Shown here: positions 53,458-64,000 of the stretch, one piece after another
Numbering within the stretch: position 1 is the stretch's first letter
Layout: each line of letters starts with the position of its first letter
NCBI GenBank assembly: GCA_947579665.1
Contig: OX388348.1
Location: forward strand, 6,386,001 to 6,450,000
DNA from: Sympetrum striolatum
Lineage: Eukaryota; Arthropoda; Insecta; Odonata; Libellulidae
Direction: 5' to 3'
DNA: 64,000 nucleotides
The notes under the pieces: model-generated
Databases searched by the model: none
The model's input: the letters and a program-made list of their open reading frames with translations, nothing else
Told to the model about the DNA's origin: nothing
Translations under genes and position numbers: made by a program

Positions 53458-56189
53458 ATCCCTCGGTGCTTTATGCATTCTTAAACATTGCTCATACGTT
53501 AATAAGGGATTCTGTATTCTGTTACCCACTCGTATAAAAAATGACTATTTTCATCTGAAGAAACGTATCCCACAATCTCTAATATCACTCAGATGAGCCT
53601 CGTTTTGATGTATTCTTCGTCTGTCTTTCCTCCTGGTCGTGTGTGCAACGGAGTGGCAAGTTAATCGGCAGAGGTCGTGCATGTGCGAGACGCGCCTCCG
53701 TGTGAAATTGGGTTTTATTTTGCTTCCCCTTTTACTTCAGAATGCCATTGTTGTGGTGGGAAATTTCATTTTACCCGACGTAACACAGTTAAGGCAGAGA
53801 GAAAGGGTGGCTTTATCGGTGAATTTGCTGTCGTTTTCTTTTTTATCGAGAGATGGCAGCAGGAAGGGGGCAGTAATAAATAACGCGTGGGACTTTTTAC
53901 CTCGTGGATTTCAGGATTGCCTTTCACTTCGTCTTCGCATCATTTGCTATTATTTATTGCTCCTCGAGATTGACATGTCGGTAAGCGTATTTCTATTCCG
54001 ATTTAAAGGGGAGAGAGTATTGCTTCGGAGAGTTAATTCACTTTGTTTTGCTTCGAGACCACTGTCATTCGATCACAGCGATTGAAACTATGTTATGGAA
54101 AGAGAAAGGATCTTTCATTTTAGCTTTCGAACTTAATGAGAATGCTTTTACATGCTAAAGCGATTTTCTTGAAAAAAAAGGTTAATTTTTTTTAAGAAAA
54201 TTGGGAGAAAATTCGCTCAAGCTGTACAAAAATAAACTGAAGTATTTTTATTTTTTAAAGATATTACAAAGTGAAAGAAATAGATAACATTTTTCAAACT
54301 TGTTACAGTAAAAACTCATAGCGATATCCATCCATAGATGGCCGTAATTTCTCATCCCAAGGGCCGAAAAAACTTAAGTTGATCGCATTACTGTTTGAAT
54401 GAAAGTGAATATCAACGAAATATCCACTTTATATCGGCATTCTTATCACTTTCAATCGAAATGCGCTTATATTTGCTCCCAAAAACGTCATAACCATGTG
54501 ATCCCGTCTAAAGCTCTATAACATTCACATAGGTATGCTTTTCGTTAATTTTTGGTGCATTCATCGTTAGACAGAACTTAATGATAATACAACGTCATGT
54601 TTATTCAGAACTTATTGAATTCGATTTCGTTTAGCTTGTTAACACTCAGCCCAACATTAAGATAATTTGGAAATCTCTAAAATAAATTGATTTATGATTT
54701 GTAATAAATATTGAGATACAGTTCAAACCTGCTACTGAAGGCTCGAAATCCATCTTACCTCAAGAATATAATTCGCCTTTGAAATATTGCACAGCTCCAT
54801 TTGGGTGGAGGATCGGTTATAAATAGTTCTGTTTTAGAGAAAATATCACCTGAAGAAAACGCAAATATGTTAAAAAAAGGATAAGCTTCTTTTAACCCCC
54901 AGAGTGCGATACATCTCAATAGCTTATAACCAAATGCACTTATATTGGGGTTGTCCTTGGTAATTTAATTTTTCGCTGAAAGATAATTTATTTCGAATGT
55001 GGAAACTCCTCTACCATATTTTCCACACCTTTTGAGATAACTTGGAATACTAATTTTTCTTCAGTCAGGTTAATGCAATCTTTAATAAGTAGTTAAATAG
55101 TAAAATCATATTTCATCGATGAAGAGGGAGTAATACGCTCTTGTAATGACGTATGTACATCTAAATTGACTCCTCACCGTTTTTAGCCGTCCGTCATTGA
55201 TTACTGTATTCAATTCAGCTCGTTGTATCTTATGAGTGTTCAGCCCGATTAATATATCATTCGAGTCGAAAGTGAAATATTAACGACGGAACAAAACGTT
55301 AATTGCACGGACATGACTCGAATGCAGTCGATTCAATTGGCTATAATTGATTAATCGATCGGCTGATGCAATCGAATTGCATAAAAACCAAATGATTTAT
55401 TCGGCGGATGATGATTCTAAATGAAAAAATAGAGATATGTGCGACAATAGTGATGTGTGTGCACTAGTTTATCTGCTCCGAACTGCAGATTCGTGAATCT
55501 GCGCCTCCGAAGGTCACGTTTCTGTTCTCGGCACTGGGTGCTCGTTTTTAATGAGGTTCATTGTGCTCCTCTCTTTTTACCCTCGAAAAATTAAAGCTCT
55601 GCGGTTTGGGTAAACAGGCTCAATGTGGATAAAAACACAAATTATCCCGCAAAAAAGGTATCCTCTGCCGGATTTAATTAAATTTACGGCATAACGCAGA
55701 ACTGAATGATTTTGAAACGAAATGCCCTATGCAAATCACATTCGTCGTCTCCGAAACAATCAAATCGGCTATAATTACCGAGATAAAGTTGGCGCACCTT
55801 TGCGATTGTCGGAATTCTCGTTCATTCCTGGGGTTATTTTTAACGGAAACATTGGATTTAGGTTAAACTTGTTTTTACCTTACCTTGATATATTAAATGG
55901 GGTTTGTTTATATTAAAGTTTGAGGTTTAAATGAAACAATTGATGATGATTATACTCATTGAGATTAGATCTGATTTCATTAAAGCTGTTTTATAGGATT
56001 TAAAGTTTTAAATAAATGGGAAATCTCAACTTCTTTTTTATTTGACTTTTTTGTTAGATTCAAGTTAAGAATGCAGTTTTATATTTTCCTAAAATTATAT
56101 TCTCTTCATCTTCGTATCCCATTATCAGTCCCATTTGGGATGCCTCTCGAGCACGCCCCTGAAGCTCCCCTATGCTGGCTGTACAATCG
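53458..56189. other. No gene recognised; homeodomain-site-rich island
   Basis: 53640-54085 contains a 148-codon plus-strand open frame with no motif I recognise and with a non-coding look, so I leave it uncalled. 55160-55410 is dense in homeodomain-type cores (TGATTAAT at 55348-55355, TGATTTAT at 55393-55400, plus GATTAAT and GTTAATTGC) and looks like a regulatory island. The rest is AT-rich. Confidence 0.4.
55160..55410. promoter_or_regulatory. Cluster of homeodomain/Exd-Hox type sites
   Basis: Two octamers matching TGATTDAT, the Exd(Pbx)-Hox composite site, lie 45 bases apart (55348 and 55393), accompanied by CATTGATTAC, CGATTAATAT and GTTAATTGC. Such motifs arise often in AT-rich DNA, but here they sit in sequence with normal GC and CpG content (TCGATCGGCTGATGCAATCG). 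Enhancer function is inference. Confidence 0.25.
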
Positions 56190-56581
56190 GCCCTTAATGT
56201 CCGCAGCCACCAGATGGCAGCACTGAAGCTCGCCCTTTGAAACCATACTCTCATATGGAGTAAATGGAAAAAACAGCACGATTATGATACTTTTTCCCTC
56301 TTTTTCTTTGCGGGAGTAGTTAATACCAAAGATGGAATTCAGAGTTAGTGATCCATTTATAAGTACTTAAAACAATTGAATAAAATGGGCAAATTAGTAA
56401 ATCCGAAGAATAAGTGCAGGTTGCCTTCAGGGCACACCACAAGTAACTTGTTAAAACATTATTCGTAGATCAGCGAAGTGTTCTGCTTGGATACACAGAA
56501 AATAATTGATCCTTAATAAATTACCAACGTTACATCTACTTTCAACTAGGCCTTTTAAAACTAGAATCGCAGGATGCACAT

Positions 56582-56676
56582 GGGTGGTCTGAAAAGTTTC
56601 CGACATTTCAACATTTCTTGACATGGTTTCTGAAGATGTCAGAAGAATCTGGGGTTGGAAACTTTTCAGACCACCC
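56582..56676. mobile_element. 95-bp mariner-type MITE in left palindrome arm
   Basis: GGGTGGTCTGAAAAGTTTCC at one end and its exact reverse complement at the other (56657-56676). The outer flank CTCGTA at the right fits a CGAGGGTGGTCTGAAAAGTT-type terminus next to a TA target, as in mariner-like elements. The left outer bases are altered (ATG in place of TACGA). No coding capacity. Confidence 0.6.
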
Positions 56677-56978
56677 TCGTATATACATTTCCTGAAAAAA
56701 ATCGAAGTTCCCAGAAATAGTCTCCAGGAAATGAGTAAACGGTCAAATATTGTTGAAACAGGCTTAAATCCAAAAGTATTAAATTTTAATGACTGGCGTG
56801 GACTGCATTTTATCTTGGGGTGCCTGAAATGTGAAGTTAGGTTATACAATATACAAACATAAAGGATAGAGTGGTATAAAACATTTATTGACCAAACATT
56901 GAGTTTTAGACAGTTTCGCAAATTCCCTGGAGACTATTTCTGGGAACTTCGATTTTTTTTCAGGAAATGTAAATACGA

Positions 56979-57084
56979 GGGTGGTCTGAAAAGTTTCCAA
57001 CCCCAGATTCTTCAGATATCTTCAGAACATTTTCAGAAAGCATGTCAAGAAATGCTGAAATGTCGGAAACTTTTCAGACCACCC
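56979..57084. mobile_element. 106-bp mariner-type MITE in right palindrome arm
   Basis: Same element as 56582-56676 in inverted position, with the terminus preserved as TACGAGGGTGGTCTGAAAAG at 56974. It is slightly longer (an extra TTTTCAGAA-type stretch near 57030). Its presence in both arms shows it was there before the inverted duplication. Confidence 0.6.
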
Positions 57085-57495
57085 ATGTGCATCCTGCGAT
57101 TCTAGTTTTAAAAGGCCTAGTTGAAAGTAGATGTAACGTTGGTAATTTATTAAGGATCAATTATTTTCTGTGTATCCAAGCAGAATATATTGCACTTCGC
57201 TGATCTACGAATAATGTTTTCACAGCGACGAAGTTACTTGTGGTGTGCCCTGAAGGCAACCTGCAATTATTCTTCGGATTTACTAATTTGCCCATTTTAT
57301 TCAATTGTTTTCGGTACTTATAAATGGATAAATCACTAACTCTGAATTCCATCTTTCGTATATACTACTCCCGAAAAGAAAAAGAGGGGAAAAAGTATCA
57401 TAATCGTGCTGTTTTTTCCATTTACTCCATATGAGATTATGGTTTCAAAGGGCGAGCTTCAGTGCTGCCATCTCGCGGCTGCGGACATTAAGGGA

Positions 57496-58225
57496 GCCAA
57501 AAAATTTCAGCAGTTTTCAGTCCTATACTTTCTAAGTTCGTGCTCTCGAGTAAGCATCCCTCTGCCTTACGCCCTTCATTATGACGAAGAGTGGTAGAGC
57601 CAGACCTGTAGCGCTGGTGCACACTATTACTGTAACAGTTAACCCATTCCTGTTGTAGTGTGGTACACATCTCGTTTTCCTTTGGAAGATATAATAATAA
57701 CAAAAATAATAATAATATATCTATATAGGTATTATACAATATAAATAAAACATATATAAAAATATACACATCACAAGAAATTTAAAATAAATTTTTAAAA
57801 ATATTTGAGTAGATTTTCCGCTTAAAAGACGGAAGCGAGTCATAAAAAATATCAATATAAGGGGTTTTGCTTAAGACCTCATTTGTCGCCCTCATTATTA
57901 TCATATAACTTTTTCTGGTTTAAAAATTTGTTGCAGCCCTGTTTCATCAGCGTTAAAAATTCTACCCATGAGCCATGTTCATCATACATAACTTCCAGAT
58001 TCCTGACAAATGTTGTTAATTTCATCCTTTTGCAGCGCTTTTGAACGAGTACATGACAGACCCTGAGCCTTATGTACCCTTAAAGCAGGATTTTTAGCTA
58101 AAAATGAGTAAATCCAATCATATCCAGCAATTTAAGTCTCCAAATTAAATTCATGCCGCAGCCCCATCTTAACGGCAAATTTAAATGCAAGCTGTCTGAC
58201 ATCACTCACAGTCAACACAAATCCA
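57496..58225. other. No gene recognised
   Basis: AT-rich; contains an AAT microsatellite at 57691-57720. Nothing else supported. Confidence 0.5.
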
Positions 58226-58749
58226 GGTAAAAATGTCACAAGTAAAAATGTCACAGGTAAAAATGCCACGGTAAAAATGCCACGGGTAAAAATGCCACCC
58301 AACTCAACCCATCGGCTTTTAGCCAAAGTTATTTTTAAGTGCAGAGACTGTGGCAAAAATTATATACGATTTAATTAAAGGAACCCCGCCCACCCAACTC
58401 AACCCATCCAATTTTAGCCAAAGTTTTCTTTAAGTGCCAAATGGAAAACAATGCCGCTATGCGATCTAATAATTATGGCATGTTCCATTGTCAATATGGC
58501 CTCAAACGTTGTCAAATGGTGTATTATAACGTAAAGATGATTGACATTTAACAAAATTGTTGCATTCTATCCAGGAGTAACTACAACAACATGAGCCATT
58601 GTCAAAATGGTTATGTCCCCCCTTGAAAATTCTGCTGTGACATTTTTACCTCCCACTGAATCCCATTGTGGCATATTTACCGTGGCATTTTTACCTATCA
58701 AAAAGTGTGGCATTTTTATCGTGGCATTTTTGCCAGTGAGATTTTTACC
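58226..58749. mobile_element. 524-bp foldback element with minisatellite arms
   Basis: The left arm has five tandem units of GGTAAAAATGCCAC or close variants (58226, 58241, 58256, 58270, 58285). The right arm has six units of the reverse complement GTGGCATTTTTACC (58637, 58668, 58682, 58707, 58721, 58736). The inner part contains a direct duplication: CCCAACTCAACCCATC ... TTTTAGCCAAAGTT at 58299 recurs at 58393. Inverted termini made of short tandem repeats are the hallmark of foldback (FB-type) transposons. No coding capacity. No clear target duplication outside the ends. Confidence 0.75.
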
Positions 58750-59948
58750 GCGCACCCGAGTGTTACAGAGTTAAGCCTGCAGGTGGCAGCCGTTGTAAGG
58801 GTGGCTGATTTCCAGACTGACATTGTGCGAGGGATAGCTAAAAAGCACGTGGTCACTACACAGCATATCTAAATCCATCGTGTTTTATTGCCGCGTTTCC
58901 CACAAAGTAATGATTGTATAGAAATGGATTATTATAGCATGCACGTTTTAGGGTATTTAAGACTTACCTATTTGGATTCTGAGTGTTGTGACTGCTTCAA
59001 TTTATGGAAAGTGCTCTCTGCAGTGTTTTCCGTGAGGCCCTATGTCGTCTAGCTTTCAGTACTAAAAGTTCCAGCAAATCCCACTCAAAACCAGTGTCGC
59101 TAAGTCACAGATATTTAAAAAGAGTTGAGATATCCCTACGTAGGTTAGTTAGAATAAAGTTGGATAAGTTTCCTAGATACACGAATACCTTGAATATTTT
59201 GGACAGAGACAAGGTGTATTCTTAGCTTAAAAATGCCTGCTGAGAGAAGAGGTTATATATTTATATAGAAGAAATAATGCAAAGATATACGGAATTCTGT
59301 AATGATAAAATATGAAGTAATCGCAGGTAAATATATTTATAACTTAGATGTATGAATTATGATCTTGAAAGTTTACATAAAATTAAAAGACGAGTAAAAA
59401 ATTTATGTGATACAGTAGCGGAAGTATTTGAAATGATGTTGGCTTGGATATCAAAAGTAAGTAATTCTTCATCGTAATTATATAAACTTACTAATTAACG
59501 GTTATAACTGGATAAAAAAATGCAAATTTAAGCAGCGCCAGAAGTTTCACGGATTCATTTGGTTGGAAGACGAATGACGCCATCTTGAAAACGGTAACAA
59601 AAGTTTCGGCAGAATGAATAAAAGGCTTCAAAATACCAATTCAGCAACTTTTCCAAAACAAAAAACGAGCAATTGAAAGATGGAAAATTGATCGGCGAAG
59701 AATCGGCTTCCGCTGATATTCTCATTGGTATTGTGTCCGTTGTCTCTCAGCATCCGCATCAAAATCCATCTCACAATCGTCCCTCGGAGAAAATAAAGGA
59801 AAGATAGGTTTACGGCACACACTAAATCGATTGCCGGGAAAAGAAAACCCGACAAAAATTCTTATTCCGCCAAATCGTCGGCATGAACTCTTTTCGTTCG
59901 CTCTTTTTAGACGCGCAAAGGTTTTTGAAATGCATGGTGTGCAGTTGT

Positions 59949-60013
59949 GGAGGGAGAGAGGGGGAGGGAGGAAGGGGGGAGGAGAAGGGGGGGGAGGAGA
60001 AAGGGGGGGAAGG
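59949..60013 (+). repeat. G-rich polypurine tract
   Basis: About 65 bases of G and A only apart from a single T near the start, with multiple runs of three to nine G. It could form G-quadruplex or triplex structures. No coding role. Confidence 0.85.
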
Positions 60014-63000
60014 TAGACGGGAATTTGTTGGGCGAAATTGAGGTTGGCGGTTCTTTAATTCTTTATCCCTTGATCTAAACGAAATAAATACTGTTAAATT
60101 TCTATTCGCTCAATCTGTTTCACGCTTTAAAACATAGAGATATGTCAAAGATGTAAGGAAATAAAGTTGGAACACAACTGCGAATGAATTAAGATTAAAT
60201 AAATCTCCCGTAGCCTTATTTATTAGCGATTCTCATTGCCTCCGGTATTCGGAAACCACAGAAAGGCAGGTATTACAGATATTATAGATATCCTATTCAT
60301 ATTTTATTGGATATTATTTTACCCTCTAAGCCTCTAATTGATAACAACGGAATAGTCGAAAATTGAATGCAGAACTCGAATCTTTCAAATTCAAAATAGA
60401 ATAAAATACTTGGCATAAATTTATCTAAGATTCCTCGATTTAGATTTTAATACATATACAATCATAAATCGTCTGCTCATAAAATATTTTGGATGTTTGG
60501 ATTGAACCTCTATTAATGGCCTCAGAGGATGCAAAGAGGCAAGAGAAGGCCTTGTTATCCTGGCTGAACCTGAGAGGAAACAGTTGACGTACGTGAAGCA
60601 AATTGACCCAACTCATATATCCTCTCATATTGTTCACGAATGAGTGACTACCATTGTTCGTCATCCCTTTCAGCGTGACACAATTGCAATCGAAGCAATG
60701 AAATTCATTTTCAGAAAGGTATATTAAATTTTCCTTTTTTCTAAACAACACTGTAAAATATGTTATTCAATTTCTTAAATGAATAATATTGCATACTCTG
60801 GTAGTCGGAATTGATTTCGAAAACAGCCCGTAAGAGCTAAGAAGAATGTAATGGGAACTAAAGATAAACTCCTTTATTTTAATTCCGTGTTTTTCCTAAC
60901 AAAAGTTCTAATTCATTTATTAAAAAACCCATCATCACCATTGCATTTCCATAATCGAAGGAATCCTACTAATAATCACTCAATTGTACATTTCAAATGT
61001 ACTCTTGGAGTTCGACTGATGAATATTAATTATGTTCTTATCAATTACTCTGACATGGTGTCTAAATTACTGTATTTATAGTGCGATTTTGGAGATTAAT
61101 ATTATTGTTTCTTAAGATTAAAAGTTTTAAGAATATTTATAGTTTTATCTTTCAATGAGAAAATTATTAGCGTTGGCCTCTTAACAAAAAGGAGATAAAT
61201 GAAAGAAAGCGTCGAATATCCGCAATCGTACGTTTTTTCTGAGACACGAAAAATATCAGTTATTTTGTTATATTAATGTATTATTAAACGCCATGATTCG
61301 TCTGTTAGATCCTGTGCTTCTCCATGATGCCAAACTTATATAACATTTTAATTATGGTAATTTTAAATTTACATTATTCTAATTTAAAATTATAGTAGAA
61401 AATATGCAAGTGGGAATTCAATAGTGGACTCTCTTAGCAGTTCGTTGGTCTTCCAAAGCAGAAACGAGCGTAGCAGGGAGGAGGATATTTTGAAATCTAG
61501 AAAATTCAGAGAAGAAGCAAAAGGATTTTGAAGAAAAGTCGCAGTGCTAGAGGTGTTCAGCAGTGAATAGAAGTGAAAGGCATAAGGGGAAGCTTTGATG
61601 GAATTGCGAACTTGTGCGTACGAGTATAGGCGAGGATTTAAGGGATTTGGAGCGACGGAAAGTTGCACTTCACAACTCGGGCGAATTTACATTCCTTCCT
61701 TTCATACGTACCAGTCGAACGGCATCCGTTAAGTCGCTACTCGTTATATAAGTATGGCTATATTAAACAACATTAAAATTTATTTTCGTTCATAATAGAG
61801 CGAATATATTACTGACTGCAGGATTTATTCTATGTGATACTGTACGAAGACGACGAAGTAAATGATAAAAAGAAAGAATTCATAGACAATAATTTTAATG
61901 GAGGTTAAAGATTTTACTTTAAAATATAAATGCAATTAAAACAATATATCGTATTTTAAATTCATATATCATATCAGATGCTGAAATTTCTGAGAGGAAA
62001 AAAAACTAATTTGAGATATGACTCTTCAGTTGTTCCTTTCCTGCACTACATATATATATATCAGCATGTTTGTCGTCTAAATACGAAATTCTCAATTTTC
62101 TGTAGAAACACGATGCTATCGAAGGAAAAGAATTTGTGATTTTTTTGTCGAATGTATTTTTCAAAGCCGTATTTTAGGTTTTAGGAAATGAGCATCGCCG
62201 TAAAGTAAGAAACACTCTTATGAAATCCCTTTGCAAGGAAAATGACGTAAACGAAAGTAGATTTTCTGTGTCTACTTACTTTTGTCTCTGTTAAATTGAA
62301 AAAGTGACAAACTGATTTTTGTATTTCAAATGACCCATTAGTTATATTAAATTAGAGCGGCTTTTATCAGTATAATTTAGTTGGAACAACTACACTACGT
62401 TCCGAGTTTTCTATTATAATTATTAAATATCGCAAATGATGGCTTATGAGGAATAAAATATTTTCTGTTAATCTTGTGCCGCTTAAGTAGATCAAGGCGT
62501 CTTTTCGGAGAGTTCCACGACTGGGTGAATAAAATTAAGATTCACAGTTTGTATCGATGATTATATAACTATACTACTATATATTTATTATTTATATTAC
62601 ACTATTTTAACTATTGCAGTAACTAAAAACTTATGGACACTATATTTATAATGATATCATGTTAAATTTTGGAATAATCGAGTTCACAATTATATTACTG
62701 AAATCACTCTCATGTCTTCAGCAATTTCAATCTCTCCTTCTCATCAATTCGGTGGACAATTTTAAATCGAAAATAAATCGAGCCTTCACAGGCTATGCCA
62801 TTTTCATGGAGGACTGCATTTAAGAATAAAAGATGTTCAAACTTCCCACATTTCTTGCGTGAATTATCATGATAGAGTACGTTTTTAAAATACTAATCCA
62901 GATCATTGGTTTACAATTAAAAATTAGTACAAAATATGCCGTGGAATTTTGGAAAACGTACTTAACCGCATAGTATCGCCGTAATATTAATTTTTTCTTG

Positions 63001-63375
63001 CGCTATTTTGATCATCTTCAGGTATTTACATTACATAATAATCGATATAAATTATTCATTAATGGTATTTTGTCAATGGAACTGTAATATTTAGTTATGA
63101 GCTCCAAGTCCATACTCTTCATTCAAATTCGATTGAATTCACGCACTTGCAAGTAAACATTTCATACGCAAGTTATTACAACCATTAAGGTTTTCAGCTC
63201 CTGTAAGGCAGGCTAAACGTATACGAATCCTTCATTCGTTTTTCGTTCGATTCCGTATGTTTTCAGAATGCGTTTATTTAAAGGGAGATTACCTCCTGTA
63301 AAACTAAGCTCGTTTTCCCTACATTTAGATCTGCGCTCTTACTCGCGAACTTTGACTTTTCAGTCTGATGCATAA

Positions 63376-63391
63376 GTGAGCAGCTGCTCAC
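63376..63391. promoter_or_regulatory. 16-bp perfect palindrome with CAGCTG E-box
   Basis: GTGAGCAGCTGCTCAC is self-complementary over all 16 bases and centred on CAGCTG, a class-A E-box bound by bHLH dimers. It sits in a less AT-rich island (63300-63560). Function is inference. Confidence 0.3.
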
Positions 63392-64000
63392 AAAAGAGGA
63401 ATAAGAGGCAGAAAATAATTCGAAGGCCGTTTGTTTCGCAAATTCCTCCATTGAGACTCGCGCAATGCAGTACAGTGCGCTAATGGCCGCTTTTAGACTG
63501 ATCGCTCATACGAATCCAGATGTCTCCACTCCATTACCTTAACTACATTAGCATAAATGAGCTATTTTTAAAAGCGTCATTTCGATACCCGATCATAGGC
63601 AAATGGAACTGAGGAGAACGTTACAACAAATTATGAAACTTGAGTCGAAAATGTTTGATGTTGAAATGTCAATCACAGAACGGGTGCCCCTGCGATAATG
63701 GAACGCTTTGTAGGCCTCGTTTGTTTATTTTAATTTCCGTCCCTCCGTTCCATTTCGTATGGAATCGAATCTGGGTGATAAATGCTGATATTTACTGATA
63801 CAAAGATTTTAGTATAGTACAGGAAATAGCATGAAAGCCAATGAGATGAATGCATTAAGTATAGCCTTTCCAAATTGATTTGATCGATGCGGTGATTTTT
63901 TATTGGTCTGGGCACTAATTTTTACTACGCCGTGTCATCTCTGCCGTTAACTTACTCGTCGAACTCACTGGGACCGATAATAAATATTTCACCAAATGAC

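Larger units (their letters stand above)
56190..57495. repeat. 1.3-kb palindrome (arms ~540 and ~570 bp, spacer ~196 bp)
   Basis: Left arm 56190-56729 and right arm 56926-57495 are reverse complements over nearly their whole length, from the outer CCCTTAATGTCCGCAGCC to the inner GAAGTTCCCAGAAATAGTCT. Differences are few: short indels, for example extra bases near 57185-57230 in the right arm. Each arm contains a small TIR element (56582-56676, 56979-57084). The spacer 56730-56925 is unique AT-rich sequence. The arms have no recognisable coding content; the 156-codon frame across the left arm is a by-product. A recent inverted duplication, or a foldback transposon with very long termini, would produce this. 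Confidence 0.85.
58750..64000. other. No gene recognised; G-rich tract and a palindromic E-box
   Basis: AT-rich sequence with a purine-only G-rich tract at 59949-60013, a TA microsatellite near 62049-62061 and a less AT-rich island at 63300-63560 containing the palindrome at 63376-63391. Open frames (up to 103 codons, 60751-60440 minus) show no known motif. Confidence 0.4.

Noticed and set aside
53639..54085. 148-codon plus-strand open frame
   Set aside because: No recognisable domain, no splice or promoter context, arginine/leucine/serine-heavy composition as expected from non-coding C/T- and G-rich sequence.
56451..56921. 156-codon minus-strand open frame
   Set aside because: It crosses the left palindrome arm, the MITE and part of the spacer; the peptide repeats the MITE termini in translation, so it is a by-product of the repeat.
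58975..59025. Minus-strand mini exon ending TAG|GTAAGT
   Set aside because: All three frames contain a stop within the 48 bases between CTGCAG and the donor.

Overview
The window looks like a gene-poor, AT-rich stretch of an animal nuclear genome, most likely an arthropod and plausibly an insect. No open frame in 64 kb reads as a complete gene. The recognisable coding sequence is decayed transposon protein (a pogo/Tigger-like transposase, two kinds of non-LTR retrotransposon C-termini, one unnamed arthropod-type transposon protein) plus one short exon with very good splice signals. tRNA-derived SINEs with intact target-site duplications, long inverted repeats and simple repeats fill much of the rest. 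This fits a large intron or intergenic region. Nothing in the sequence fixes the species.

Layout: 1-5 kb holds a perfect hairpin, a short dispersed 3'-tail repeat, a LINE 3' fragment on the minus strand and two copies of a G-rich repeat. 6.47-12.04 kb is the densest part. A pogo-like element (6468-8456) has a second element (7206-7893, with ~178-bp tandem units) inserted in its transposase frame. Directly beside it lies a 3.6-kb element with ~340-bp inverted termini (8455-12040) that contains a broken protein gene and a ~334-bp satellite whose units carry tRNA-like B boxes. 12-24 kb is mostly unremarkable, with a few tRNA-like fragments and GC-elevated islands. 24.5-24.9 kb has two adjacent small inverted-repeat elements. 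25-39 kb is largely blank apart from CpG-rich islands, the clearest at 28.33-28.57 kb. 39-42 kb has the second LINE fragment and a SINE. 48-49 kb has an RTE-like LINE remnant and, on the minus strand, the candidate exon (48935-49013). 52.6-58.8 kb has an inverted repeat with a hammerhead-like motif, a SINE with a perfect duplication, a 1.3-kb palindrome and a foldback element with minisatellite arms.

If the 79-nt exon is real, the window is probably mostly intron of a minus-strand gene, and the GC-elevated, homeodomain-motif-rich islands (13.3, 22.0, 42.0, 55.3, 63.4 kb) are candidate regulatory elements of that or a neighbouring locus. That link is inference. Everything here was read by eye, with no database search; divergence figures are impressions except where base counts are stated.
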